Below are positions 1 to 11,170 of a stretch of 64,000 nt of DNA, piece after piece. The notes under the pieces were generated by a model. The model was given only the letters and a program-made list of their open reading frames with translations. It was not told the origin of the DNA and did no database searches. The number at the start of each line of letters is the position of its first letter. Within the stretch, counting starts at the first letter, position 1. The position numbers and the translations under genes are program-made. Source of the stretch: Nectonema munidae (Eukaryota > Nematomorpha > Nectonematoida > Nectonematidae); contig JAUIRK010000936.1 of assembly GCA_030549495.1 (NCBI GenBank), positions 868,001 to 932,000 on the forward strand, read 5' to 3'.

Positions 1-84
1 GCATGCAAAAAAAAAGTAAAAGTTTTGTTGCCAAATTTGTTTTTTTGAAATAAAAATTATATTTTTCTTGTGAAAACTTGCAAA

Positions 85-490
85 GGATCTCTCTACCCAT
101 TAATTGATCCTAATCGAAAATCATTGAAGGAGTAGTTTGGATCATACCTTCACATTGTCCTCCTTTCTTTTTGCAGCGTAACTTTTGATTATTTGGTCGT
201 CAATTTATCAATTTCACCAAATTAATTTTTCTATTTACAGTTTGAAAATAATCTCCATCCCTTATTTGAAATCAATACTTTTTTCAAATCGCAAGGAAGA
301 TTTTTACGATTTGCACATAAAATTCCCGAAGCGCAAATATTTCTATCGTGTAAATAATACATCACAATTTAGGTAAAACTTCATCCAAATATAAATGGTA
401 TCATGAACCCTCAAACCCTAACTTTTTTTGCAATGGACCCCCAAAATAATTTTAAACCATATGGACCCCAGACTACAAAAACTTTAGATG
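85..490 (+). repeat. Interspersed repeat family A, copy 1 (left part)
   Basis: This stretch is nearly the same as 30831-31240 on the same strand, including a shared segment around a TTTTTGCAGCGTAACTTTTG core. Both copies contain a short open frame of about 63-72 codons with no recognisable domain. The right end of the family (GGTAAAGTATGATATCCGAT) is at 1309-1370 here but follows directly in the other copy, so about 800 bp separates the halves in this copy. Family unknown. Confidence 0.75.
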
Positions 491-929
491 CTTAATTTTT
501 CAAAGCAACATACGCTCCTAATATTCAACTTAAAGTGTAAACAGACACGAAGTAGTTATTAGTTTACTCAGGAATTTTTTTCTAAATTTGAAAAGTTCAA
601 GCATTTTTATTTATAAAATTTATCTTACTAATAGTTGAACAATTTTACCAAAGAAAGAAGCCCTGCACTTGTTTTAAGATTCGCTGGTGTAGACGACTGA
701 GGTGTAACATAATTTTAGGTTATTTAATTAAAATACCAGTCTCTTAATTGTATTTACAAACATCTCAAATTTTTTATGTAAGATCTTAGTACACGACAAA
801 CACAGAAAATGTTCCCTTGACAGAAAAGCCATTAACACTAATGGTTTGTAAGTTAATTAACATATCAACACCCAAATAATAATGCATCAATATATAAGTT
901 ATCTATGGACCGTGTTGGGAAACCCTGCG

Positions 930-1115
930 CTAAACCGACAGCTAACTTCATTACTACAGATTCTCCTAATCCACAATCACTCACTTTTGTTTTTCCATAG
1001 AAGGGATTCAAACTATACAAAACCAGAAATTCCAACCAAATTTTGAAGCCCCATTTAATGATAACATGCTCTTTTATTATATTCCGTCGTTTCAATTTTA
1101 CCATCCTCTCGTCTA
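930..1115 (+). repeat. Diverged direct repeat B, copy 1
   Basis: Resembles 2335-2515 in the same orientation. Both carry a CACTCACTTKTKTTTTCCA block, then GGATTCAAACT, then AAATTCCARCCAAA, in the same order and spacing. No coding signal. It lies between the two halves of family A. Confidence 0.6.
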
Positions 1116-2334
1116 TACTTTATTATTTACTGGAAACATCTTCATAAGCAGAGTTATAATTTTTGTTCTATCCCTCATATTTTACTCAAAGATATTATTG
1201 CTAAAATGTAAACATTTTTTTATTTGCATGAATCGATTAAAAGTCATAACTGAAGTAATATAAGGAACAGAAATGTCTGGTTCTTTCACCAATAATGTCT
1301 GAGTTTTGGTAAAGTATGATATCCGATTATTAAATGAATGCCCAATAAATCATCATTTTAGAAAAATCAATTTAAAATAAACACATTTTTTAATTTGCAT
1401 ATAAGATGGTTTGTAGACTACATAAGCGTTTACATTTTAGGTTTTAACTTTTCTTATGAAATAGGTGAACATTAATAGTTAAAATACATTCATTTATTTC
1501 TTTTGACCATATAAATGCTTCAAACTTTCTGCTTGTGTTAATATCAAAAAGCAAAAACTAGTCTTCTGTACCTATCATTAATGAGGAGTCTTCATGTTCA
1601 ATTCTTTTTTAAACACATTTTCATCCTGCTGGTCAGTAAAAGGTATTCGCCTACTTCATTTCATCAAGTTTGATAAAGCTTCTTTGAAGAAGCGAAATAT
1701 ATAATTTTGCATTAAAATTTTTGTTCCAAATAAAAACTCCTTTTTTGTACATTTTTTCAGCAATAGGTATGTCGCCATTGGAGTTTTCAGAATATATTAC
1801 TTCAAAAATGCTGTCATAATCAACATAAAACTCTCTTGCAGATTCATTTGTCTTCAATGTCTATTTCGTTCTTCTGTTTACCTTCCCAAAATTAATTTTT
1901 TGCTTGAGGCACAATGTGTCACTGAAAACTAAGAATTAAGAGTTTAAATCGAGTTTTATTCCAATAACTTAATGAGACTCGAGTAAAACGGGAGTTAATT
2001 TGCGGTGTGAAATTTTTTTGTGTAAGAACATTAACCTGTCAAACAATTCGAAAAATCCATTTGTCTTCAAAAATTTGAAATATTATAATCATCTTCATCT
2101 AGAAATCTATATTTAGATATATTTGTATTTTCCTCAAAAATTATTTCTATAAGTTAAAATAAAAATACTTTAATATTCTTTGCTTTGTTGATTGTTTGAT
2201 GCGCCACCTAAGCTGGTTTACAGGCAACTGCACTTTACCCGTCAAAAGTATTTTTTTTAAATTCTAAACCAATTTTTTTTTGGGATTTTTGTACTCGCTT
2301 TGACATTGTAATAAAATTAGGTTCTTGAAAATTG
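1116..2334. other. No gene recognised; AT-rich intergenic sequence
   Basis: Holds the right end of repeat A (1309-1370). A 68-codon open frame on the minus strand (1651-1857) has fairly mixed composition but no domain or motif I recognise. A 35-bp segment near 2204-2245 (CTGGTTTACAGG core) recurs at 61571-61606. Confidence 0.5.
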
Positions 2335-2515
2335 CGTGAGTAAGGTTCGTTAGATAGCAATCACTCACTTGTTTTTTCCACAGTAAGGATTCAAACTGTA
2401 TACAAAACCATAAATTCCAGCCAAAGCTCAAACTTTTAAATACCCCTTAATGCTTTTAGCTTTAACCTATTGTTCCATTATATTGCATCCTTTAAACTTT
2501 ATCTTTTCAATCAGT
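2335..2515 (+). repeat. Diverged direct repeat B, copy 2
   Basis: Partner of 930-1115. The same ordered blocks are readable, with many substitutions, so the pair is old. Confidence 0.6.
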
Positions 2516-3836
2516 CAAATTTATCAAAATTGTCATAAGTGTCAGTATATGAAGATTTATTAATGATCAAGATAATTTTATTATTTGAATTTAATTTGAT
2601 CACCTTTTTTCTTTTGCGTGAAATAGAGAGTCTTTTAGATGATGAAGTGCCCATTTATTTTGTAATTGAACAATTAACATCACTAATGATTTCATGAAGA
2701 AAACAACTTTTGAACTAGGATTGCTTAACAATGGGAAAATTAATTTCTAATGAAAGTATAGTTACCAAGGAAGGATCATTTTAGAATTAATAGCAAAAGT
2801 ATATACTCTATTATATAAATATAAAGTATAGAAGAAATAACATAAGGTCTATGAGCCAATAACGAATTCGTAATCAAAAAGATGAAGGTCCTATCGACAT
2901 ACCTAATTTATTCACAGATGAAATATTTTGAATGAATTAAACACTAAAAGTCGGTTTATTAAATAAATTAAAAAAATAATTAGCAAAGAAATACAGGAAG
3001 TAAAATTTATTTTTAAGTTTATATATTTGACATTGATTTTCATATAAAATTTACATCAAAACTCAGCATACTTGAAAATGGAGAAACATTTTATAAATAT
3101 TTCAATAAAAAATTTATTTTGAATCATTTTTTGACAGGTTTGATTGATTTTTATAAAATTGAACATCACCACTAAACTCAGCATATTCCAAGATAATGCG
3201 TAAAAAACTTTTTACAAGTATTACAATAGAATTTATTTTTGACACTAGGTGTCATATTTAAATAATTTTTTGCCAAAAATTAAACATTACAACTAAATTC
3301 AGCATACTTAAAAATGGGTATATTATACACGTATAAAAAACTTTTTAGGTACTTTTCTGTTATCCCCCCTCCCCCTCCACTCTAAAATTTTTTTAAAAAA
3401 GCGGATGATATTTTCTAAAATTGAAAGAACAGAATATTTTCAGAAAATTTATATATGTATATAAAGTGAAATTATATATCTGTTATCTTCTTCCCCCTCT
3501 AAAAAAATTCTAAATGATATTATAAAATAATCAGATCATTCACTAATTATTTAATTAGTTAAATTAAATCATTCACTAAAAAAAATTTTTAGAGTGAGGG
3601 GGAGGGGGGGGGGGGAGAGAGATAAAAGAAAAGTACCACTTTTTATAAGTATTACAATAAAAATTTTAAATTTGACAAGGGTTGCCATATTTAAATCATT
3701 TTCATAAAAAATGATAATCACCAATAATATTTAAAATATATATAGCAAATAAAATTCATATGTAAAAAAAATTAAAATCTAAGAAAAACATCATCTATCA
3801 CTTGAGTGGACACATTTTACTAATCAATATATTTAA
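2500..3836 (-). mobile_element. piggyBac-like non-autonomous element, partial copy 1
   Basis: Reverse-complement relative of the terminal 0.9 kb of the element at 54498-57529, and similar to 23520-24186. Shared landmarks, in order, are a GTTAATTGTTCAATTACAAA block (2660-2680), the AATAACGAATT / AAGATGRAGGTCCTATCGA block (2860-2900), and two to three tandem 120-bp subrepeats with an ACTMAGCATA core (3061, 3177, 3296). The copy ends in a degenerate ACTTGAGTGGACA terminus near 3800-3836. It is interrupted by the MITE at 3348-3637. No coding capacity is seen. Confidence 0.75.
3348..3637. mobile_element. MITE with 45-bp inverted ends and perfect 8-bp target duplication
   Basis: The left end starts GGTACTTTTCTGTTATCCCC and the right end reads back as GGTACTTTTCTTTTATCTCT. 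The inverted arms continue through C-rich tracts and ACTCTAAAATTTT for about 45 bp. The flanks are ACTTTTTA at 3340-3347 and ACTTTTTA at 3638-3645. Removing the element restores the AAAAACTTTTTA-(T/C)AAGTATTACAATA sequence of the neighbouring subrepeat at 3210, an internal empty-site control. An 8-bp duplication suggests hAT-type mobilisation (inference). Confidence 0.92.
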
Positions 3837-4005
3837 AGGTCAAATTGCGGTGAGGCCTAATGAATTACAAATATATATTCATTCAGTTTTAAAAAAAAAA
3901 GAATTATTTTTGTTCTAATTTCAATAAATATTCATTTAGAATAAATATGGCTACTTTTTATCTTACATTGCAAAGTAAAACTGAAAATAATGAATTGAGT
4001 ATGAT

Positions 4006-4269
4006 CAGGGCAGGCCTTAGGCCACTGCAACCTATGCGGCCACAGTGGGCCCCGCGCTTTTCATTTTGATGATATATTGTATGATTTTGCTAAATGCAAG
4101 GTTCGCAAAGTAAAGTTACTTTGATCGTCATTTTGTGTTAATGAAAAAGTAATAAAACAAATCCCTTTTTTTCAAAATCTTATTTCTCACTTTTAATCTT
4201 TTTTCCTACCCACACTGGGCTCGCACATCCATTTTCAATAGGACCCAGCGAACACTAGGGCCGGCCCTG
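4006..4269. mobile_element. MITE with CAGGGC..GGCCCTG ends and 10-bp direct flanks
   Basis: 264 bp. The left end is CAGGGCAGGCCTTAG and the right end read backwards is CAGGGCCGGCCCTAG. It is flanked by exact copies of TGAGTATGAT (3996-4005 and 4270-4279). The GC-rich ends stand out in AT-rich DNA. CAGGG termini are typical of hAT elements, whose duplication is 8 bp; the 10-bp flank may be 8 bp plus chance, or a MULE-type 9-10 bp duplication. The interior has no gene. Confidence 0.9.
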
Positions 4270-4279
4270 TGAGTATGAT

Positions 4280-7200
4280 GTCTATAAAAACAAATTTTTA
4301 CTCGAACCGAAAAATATTTAAAAAAAAGAGAATAAAGGAACATAATCATAGACAAAAATGACAGTGTATATTATTGTTAAAAATCATTTAAGAATAATAT
4401 GTACCATATTGTTTGCTTCTTCATTCATAGCATTGCTTTTAAATATACCATATATAGGACTATAAACATAAATGGGTTAATTACAAATTATTACAACTGC
4501 AAATATATTGTGCCCATTAAAATAACAGCTAAAATTTAAACCCTTTTGCACTTAATTCTATTCACATTGCTAAAGAAGGATGTCATAAGGGATAACATTG
4601 TCCTAATCTAGAATTAGAGAAGTACAATATTTAGTTAAAATAGACTTATCGCACTCATTAAAATGTTTAAAAGTAACTACAATTACTGAATCTAATTATT
4701 AGGAATTACATTTGATTTTGAGTTTAATAAAAATTAATATGGTTTGGATTCTATTTCTGTAACAAGCCTAACACGTAGTGCTTAAAAAATGGAAATCAAA
4801 TTATAAATACTAATTTAATGCCAACTTATCAGTTTCGACTAAAGAAGGACTACACCATTTGCTTACAAAAATGATACTATTCTTTCATTGATAAAATTCT
4901 CTAAAAAATCCTACTCGGATTCCTATATTTTATTAGATACAGTCTCCGACTCCATTGAAATAACTGTCATCAAAAATAAATAAAATTTACTACAAATTAA
5001 ATTTTATAATAATTTTAGAAAGAAAAGGCTATGAGTATTTTACCTTTTTCAAAATTTATTCATATCAGATGTTTGGTATGCATATCTATCTACATTTAGT
5101 TCATTTATTTTTATCTTTGTGCTTTTTTTCATTGAGGAATCAACATATAAAAAGTATAGTTGATTCCACATCCTTAATGTTTAGCAACTAAACATTGTTT
5201 TACTCAATTTATACTCAACAACCTTTCTGGATACCAAATTTTTCTCTGCTCTCTTGGACAAACAATATTTAACATGAGTATAGCGATCTGAAAAGTTCAA
5301 AACTTTAAATTTATCAACATCTTCATTCCATAATTTATCTTTTTATGAAAATTATTATATCTATATCTAAAAATAATTTTATATATTTATATTACTAATT
5401 TTTTGGGTTTTTTACCTATTGTCCTTAAACCTTTTATTTTACTTAACAAGCTAAAATTTGCATTTTTAACATAAACCGCATTCGGTATTGAACAGATGAA
5501 CGATTATTTTCCCATAGGGATAGATAAACTCAAAACTTATTGTTTTTCATACTTAAAACCAGTTGAGTAATTGTAGCGTTGTAATTCAAAGTGCTAGCCT
5601 GGAGTGTTTACCCATTTTCATTCGAGTCATCTATTTTGTTTCCATTCGAGTTGTTATTGAGAACTCATCCTCCAGGAGATGAGTTGTTAAAAATGTTACC
5701 AACAACTTTCAAATTTCTTTTATCATAATTGGAGAGTCAGATTTTTGTAAAATCCAAAATTAATTAACATTTTTTTCGTGGAACTCAATTTTCATAGATT
5801 CATTGGTTTGTATTGTGATTCCGTGTACTTGTAAAGGAACCAATATCATGAAGCACAGAATAGGGATGAATGATCCACTGAAGATGGCTGTTTTTTTGAA
5901 AAATAGTGGTCCAAGTTTTTCAAGCTTTTCCAATTGACTGTTATATCTTTGTACTATTACATAAATGTCATCTATTCTGATTACGGCTAGATTATACCCA
6001 TTTATACATGTTAACCTAATTCCCAATTTTGAAATAAAAATGTTAGTCAAAATTCTTATTTAAAAAAATTATAAAAATATTTTTTTCGATTTGTTAAGAA
6101 AAAATAAATAATAATTATATATTTAATATGTTATAAAAATCTACTCCAATCTCAAATGCTGAGTTTAAAAAAACATATCGTATAGTAAAAAAGATCCAAA
6201 CTGAACGCCATACAATCCTACTTGCATCTTAATAAAATTTAGCAAATGTTAAGAATTTGAAACTAGACAATTTTTGCCGAAATAAACAATCCTGAAGTAT
6301 TCCAAAAAATTAGAAATAATGCAATGTATTTTAATATTTTTTAACTATTCAGAATGTAAAATTACCTTTTATTTTAGTTGAAAAAAATAAACCATGATCT
6401 CAAAACATTTACAAAACTTATTTTTTCAAATAAATTAAACATAGTATGATGTTTATCAACCTTTTAAACTAAATAGAATGAAATTTTTTGTTTCTTTTAA
6501 AATTTTCTTTTATCAAAAGAAACAAATTTTATTTTATAAAAATTATGTTATGAAAAAAAATTGTATACATCTGCTTTTAAATAATTCAGTGGTTGATATA
6601 ACCAAAGGAAAACAACAAACATATATTTTTTAAAAAAAGAAAACAAAAAATCATGTTTTGTCTCAGTTAGAAACTATTAAGTCTTGTAAAAAAATACACA
6701 GTTATTTTGATTCTGAAATTGAACCACCGAAGTATTCAAAATATATTCGTAACCTGAAATACAAGAAAGAAAAAGCAAATTCATCTTTTATTTATAATAA
6801 CAATATTGCAGATAGCATTCAAAATATTATTATAATGATGACTGCGGACATCCTTTTATAAAGGAAATGAATATAACTTCATGCGGTCTTCCTTACCTTA
6901 TTTGCTATACAGATACGCTATTGTTACATATAAAAAAATCTATTTCTTTTGGATCAATTATTTTGGGTATTAATAGAATTTTAATTTAGGTCCCTGTTTT
7001 GTGACAGTCTTCTTGATCTCTTTTATAACTTGCGATGTTATCGATACATTGGTAGATTTTGTTATTTGATAGAGATATAGAAATAAGTTTCTTCCCTTGA
7101 TCCTCCCCATATATTTTGCTTAACATTTTTCAACCTCAAGCCGTAGCCAGATTCTCTGCAATGGTACGGCATTTCTGTTGTTATAGAACTTTATATAAAA

Positions 7201-7536
7201 CAAATTTGAATGCTTCGATCAAAGCTTCAAGTGTTTTAAATTAATTTCTAGATCAACCGAACTGAATATTCAAAGTACTACAGCTCAGCGTTGAAAATAA
7301 ATCACATTCTGATTATGAAGACTTGGGTGGTACATTTGGAGGTGGCCTAAGAATTTTAATATTTGAACCTTTTTTTTTGCCAATACCTAGATTGTAAAGA
7401 AAAATTGAGAACAAATATTCATATAGAAATTATACAGGAAGTAACAAAGCGTATTATAAATGCAGGTCAAAAGATAACTAAGCACGGTAATGTTTTTTAA
7501 TTTTCACAATTTTTTATTTTATTTCTGTCTTGAGCC
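4280..7536. other. Long AT-rich stretch without a supported gene
   Basis: I see only short open frames, poly-A/T tracts and no splice-consistent coding run. The best open frame is on the minus strand at 5760-6050 and is listed separately. Confidence 0.5.
5760..6050 (-). CDS. Hypothetical open frame, 96 codons, one possible membrane segment
   Basis: Not recognised. It has a mixed composition unlike the surrounding A/T runs, and a hydrophobic stretch at about residues 52-75 (FKKTAIFSGSFIPILCFMIL). No neighbour, splice partner or homologue could be inferred. It could equally be chance or an old transposon piece. Confidence 0.15.
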   Translation of the reverse strand: MTNIFISKLGIRLTCINGYNLAVIRIDDIYVIVQRYNSQLEKLEKLGPLFFKKTAIFSGSFIPILCFMILVPLQVHGITIQTNESMKIEFHEKNVN

Positions 7537-7712
7537 TCAATGGTTGTTAGGGTGTACCTCTCAGCTTAACAGTTGAAGGTCAGGGGTTCGATCCCCAAGG
7601 CTCCCAACTTTAAAAACAAATTCACAAAAATTTTGATTAACCATCTTAAGCATAATGCGAGCATATAGCATTATGTCTGAAAGTGCTTTGATATCTCCAA
7701 CCAACCTATGTT
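7537..7712 (+). repeat. tRNA-derived SINE, family 2, copy 1
   Basis: Contains a B-box-like GGGGTTCGATCCCC at 7586-7600 and a 5' GAGCCT that pairs with AGGCTC just after it, like an acceptor stem. The anticodon arm does not pair well, so it is a SINE head, not a working tRNA. The tail ending in CTCCAACCAACC is shared with 44930-45090. Confidence 0.65.
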
Positions 7713-9592
7713 ACCCGCAAAAAATATTATTGAATTACTTTTTAGGTGATTTTCTCCTAGTTTGGAAACCACTACTTTAAGATATTAGAGTACCTTAGTT
7801 TATTAGCAGCATGTGCAATCTATTTAAACTGTCTTTCTTCAGAATATTATTTCAAAATATAGTGAGAAGACTTTTTTATTCTTGTTTCAAGTGAGCTTTT
7901 CAATGGCTGATAATATTCCTAATTTATTTTATGTAAATTTATAAAGTTATAATTTTTGTAACATAAGATCTAACAAAATATTTTAAATAATATTATTAAG
8001 TCTTAAGACTAATAAACAATAAAATAAAAATATGCTTTTATGATGCTAGACTTAAGGTAGAGCTCAAAGGGGTTGAAACTATACATTATGAAAATACACA
8101 CTATAAAATTTTCCTTTCTAGAAGCAAATTCGATCAACATCGAAAACAAAAGCTAAATAAGGTGATGAGGATTGAGGAGTATAATTACCTATTATAAAAC
8201 AAAAGTGAAAGAAGAAAATCATTTTATTAATAATATATCATTTTTAGAGTAATAAAGCAATGTACTGTCAAACATTCAGCCTTCTTGACTTTTCGCTGAA
8301 ATAGTTCGAAAAGTCTTTTAAGGGTCGAAAAACTTCTCTCACAGGATCCTATGCTGATTTCTATTGTTAGAGCGGCTTAATACTCAAAAAATACTCTAGA
8401 CAATTTTATAATATATTTATTGAAACTACCAATGTACAAAGAAAAGACTTCTTCACAAGCGCACTTTATCAGATGTAATTCATTTAAAACTTATTTAAGC
8501 TTGAAAAATTGAGTGGAGAGGCTTGGAAAATTGAGTGGGGGTGAGGGGTGAAGGGGGATCAGGTCAAAAATGGGGGAAGGGAGGCTCAAGCCCCCAAAAT
8601 AAATAGGGAGCGCGGGCCCTCACTTAAGGCCAAATACATTTGTGAGAATTTTAAATACAAATAGTATTTTTTATAGGAGTGTTTCAATTACAAATTCAGA
8701 TATTGGTAAATGTACTTGAAATACTTTTAAAAATACATTTTAACATGTAAGACAAAATAATATATATGAATTAATCATAATTATCATAGTTTTATATTTT
8801 AAACATCTAAAATCTAATAATACAGTTTAGTACATCTAATGTAAATTATAATTTTATTCGGCTTTCATTATATCTAATGGTTTTTGCTATTCTTAGTCTT
8901 ATTTTACTCCAATATAAAAATGCAAATAAATTTATTCTTAGATCTAATAAACATTAAAGTTTCAAAGGTGGCATCATTTAATTCACATATATGCGTATTA
9001 GTTCATCCAGCTTTTTTAATCTTATACTTTGTATTTTTATATCTATTTTTTTAGTTAAAGACATTTTGTAACAAAATATTTCATATCCAAAAATTAAACG
9101 TCCAAAACTAGGTACGAAATGTCTCTTGTAGGAAACTTCATTCGTACAAAATGTCCTGTACCAAATTTTTTTCATCAGTATCAAAATTTTAGCTTTTTTT
9201 TTGAAAAAATTGAAAAGTGTTTATTGTAGCTTCAGTTTTTTGCTTTTGGAAAAATCATCCTAAAGTTTGTATATTTCATATATGCAGAAATATGCCCAAT
9301 TTAGTTTGAAAAATACTTTGATTTTAAAACGTTATTTTAAAATAAAGTTTTTTTTAACTGTTTAATAATTTGGAAAAAATGACTGAGAAATTGCAATTTT
9401 AATTCAAAAATTAAAAACAAAAACAATAAAGATTTTTTTTAAAAGATCTTTATTTTTGACTTATTTTTTCATTCATGAGTCGCAAAACTGCACACCTCAT
9501 ACTTATTTTTTTACTCTATCTTTTGCAGTATATTGTATATATTACAATATATATACAATAGTATTATATAATTGTTTTTACTTTTCCGTACT
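7713..9592. other. No gene recognised
   Basis: Mostly AT-rich. 8515-8640 is a G-rich island ending in GCGCGGGCCCTC that looks like a transposon terminus, but I found no partner. Minus-strand open frames here are short and unconvincing. Confidence 0.45.
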
Positions 9593-9718
9593 TTAACACT
9601 TTGAGGACCAGAATTTTGAAGAATAATCGTCTGTTTTTTCAATGATTATTAATTTTAATTATTAATAATGATTATTATTCTTGGTACACCGGTTTCACAC
9701 TAATCCTCAAAGGGCTAA
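9593..9718. mobile_element. Small MITE with CACTTTGAGGA / TCCTCAAAGGG ends, piggyBac-like
   Basis: The left junction is TTAA-CACTTTGAGGACC (9593-9608) and the right junction is TAATCCTCAAAGGG-CTAA (9701-9718). The ends are imperfect inverted repeats, and one flank is TTAA while the other is a one-base variant. The interior is a near-palindromic AATTATTAATAATGATTATT stretch. TTAA flanks point to the piggyBac superfamily. Confidence 0.6.
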
Positions 9719-9870
9719 TATTAATTAAAATGATTTTTTTAGTTAAATTTAGTTTATCTGTACATTTTTTGCTTAGTTAGCGTCTGAATGACATTGGAAA
9801 TTCATATTACGCCCTGCTAAGAAGCCTTCTAGCCGGTTATCTAAGTTACGTTTCGGCGTACCAAATTTTT

Positions 9871-9901
9871 AGTCGCGCTTCTAAAATTTTTAAGCGCGAC
9901 T
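9871..9901. other. Perfect GC-rich hairpin
   Basis: AGTCGCGCTT (9871-9880) is followed by an 11-base AT loop and its exact complement AAGCGCGACT (9892-9901). It sits in a GC-richer 250-bp patch (9780-10080) that differs from its surroundings. Function unknown. Confidence 0.7.
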
Positions 9902-10089
9902 CTGCTACCGCTTTTTGTATTCTTGGACTAGATAGTGTGCATAGAAAGGCTTTGTTTACTTTTGAACAAATTTTGGCAATTATTACATTTAGTAAAGGTT
10001 CCTAAAATGTGGCTGGGAGTAATTCTTCCCACATTCCACACATGCTTAATGAATCGAAGCGGAAACACGGTGGGGTTAGAGTTTTAAGC

Positions 10090-10375
10090 AGTGGCACATA
10101 TCCTGAAAATTATTGACGGGGCAATTTTTTTTGCAATTTTCAAAATTACCGGTCTGGAAATACCACAAAGAGACCAAATATTCAAGCAATCCTTTAAAAT
10201 AGAGTGTATTCAGCGCATACCTAAATTTATAAGACTACTTTATTTTTTTTTACAAAATTGGTGAAATTTAAATACTACACTTCCAGCGAAAATATTTTAA
10301 TTAAATTTACATAACACATATGCACTAGTTTAAAAAAAATCCAAAATTGTTGGAGGCGAATAGGCTTTTCATTTA
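10090..10375 (+). repeat. Copy of the hAT-arm repeat also seen at 16075 and 32986
   Basis: Shares GGAAATACCAC, AGACCAAATATTCAAGCAAT, AAGACTACTTTAT and CTTCCAGCGAAAATATTTTA in order with 16075-16371 and 32986-33210. It begins GGCACATATCCT and stops at GCGAATAGGCTTTTC. It is probably a non-autonomous derivative of the element in CDK9 intron 1. Confidence 0.8.
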
Positions 10376-10850
10376 AAAATGAAGTAGTCTATCAGGCATA
10401 CTACAGAAATTGATGAAAGGATATTTGATTGATAGAGAGAAAACAACTGAAAACAAATAACTGAAGATTGGATAGTTTTATATGAGTGAATGTAGTCTGA
10501 AGGCAAAGAGTCTACTAGACACCCTGCAATGTTTATATGAAAAAATGTTATTGATTCAGGGGCAAGGGTATAAAATGAAGTTATAATTGTGCAAACAAAA
10601 ATAAAACAATAAATTAAGATTTTACATTTTTCTCAACATCATTCAAAAATAGTTCAAAAACTAAATTGGTGCAAGGTACAAAAATCTACAAAAAGTAAAA
10701 TAACTTTTAACATTTTGCAATGATTTGCCTTTTATAATAACTTTTAAGGGAAAAAAAGTCTATCTGAAAAAGTTATAGAGCTTCAACAAAAACTAAAAAT
10801 TTTTATAGCATAACTTAAATTTTTTGAAAACTAATTTGACGTATCCCCTA

Positions 10851-11170
10851 CACCTACAGCATACTCTATGGGTGGCATGACAGGTTGGTTGAGATGATGG
10901 ACTCAGTACGGAAGCCTCTGGATTCGATACGAATTTGTTCATAGTTTGACATAAGCGGTACATCTGTGCCTTGTCAATGAAAATACACCCGTTGTGAGGC
11001 ATAAAGAATGAGAGTTTATTTGATACTTTCAAGTTTTTATAAGCACCAAAAGCCAACGTTTAAGTAGCTAACCCTTATAGGGTGATTTGGTAGCACTTGT
11101 ATTTTTTACATCTTGTAAAGAATCATAGTATACAAAAATGGTAGTTTAATCACTTTTTATAAAATTATTT
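10851..11170 (+). repeat. tRNA-derived SINE, family 1, with 3' companion sequence
   Basis: Similar to 21961-22675. It has the head GGTTGGTTGAGATGATGGACTC (A-box-like) then GGATTCGAT (B-box-like). The body TTGACATAAGCGGTACAT is followed by a tail ending near ACACCC. The next 170 bp (AAAGCCAACGTTTAAGTAGCTA and onward) are also shared with the second locus, so the repeat unit is larger than the SINE. The copy is more diverged than those at 21991-22438. Confidence 0.8.

Noticed and set aside
3597-3616. G tract and other homopolymer runs (11661, 18868, 24132, 54554) as possible regulatory sites
   Set aside because: They lie inside repeats or at element ends and vary in length; no further signal.
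7537-7615. Possible tRNA gene
   Set aside because: The B-box and a partial acceptor stem are present, but the anticodon and D arms do not pair properly; better a SINE head.
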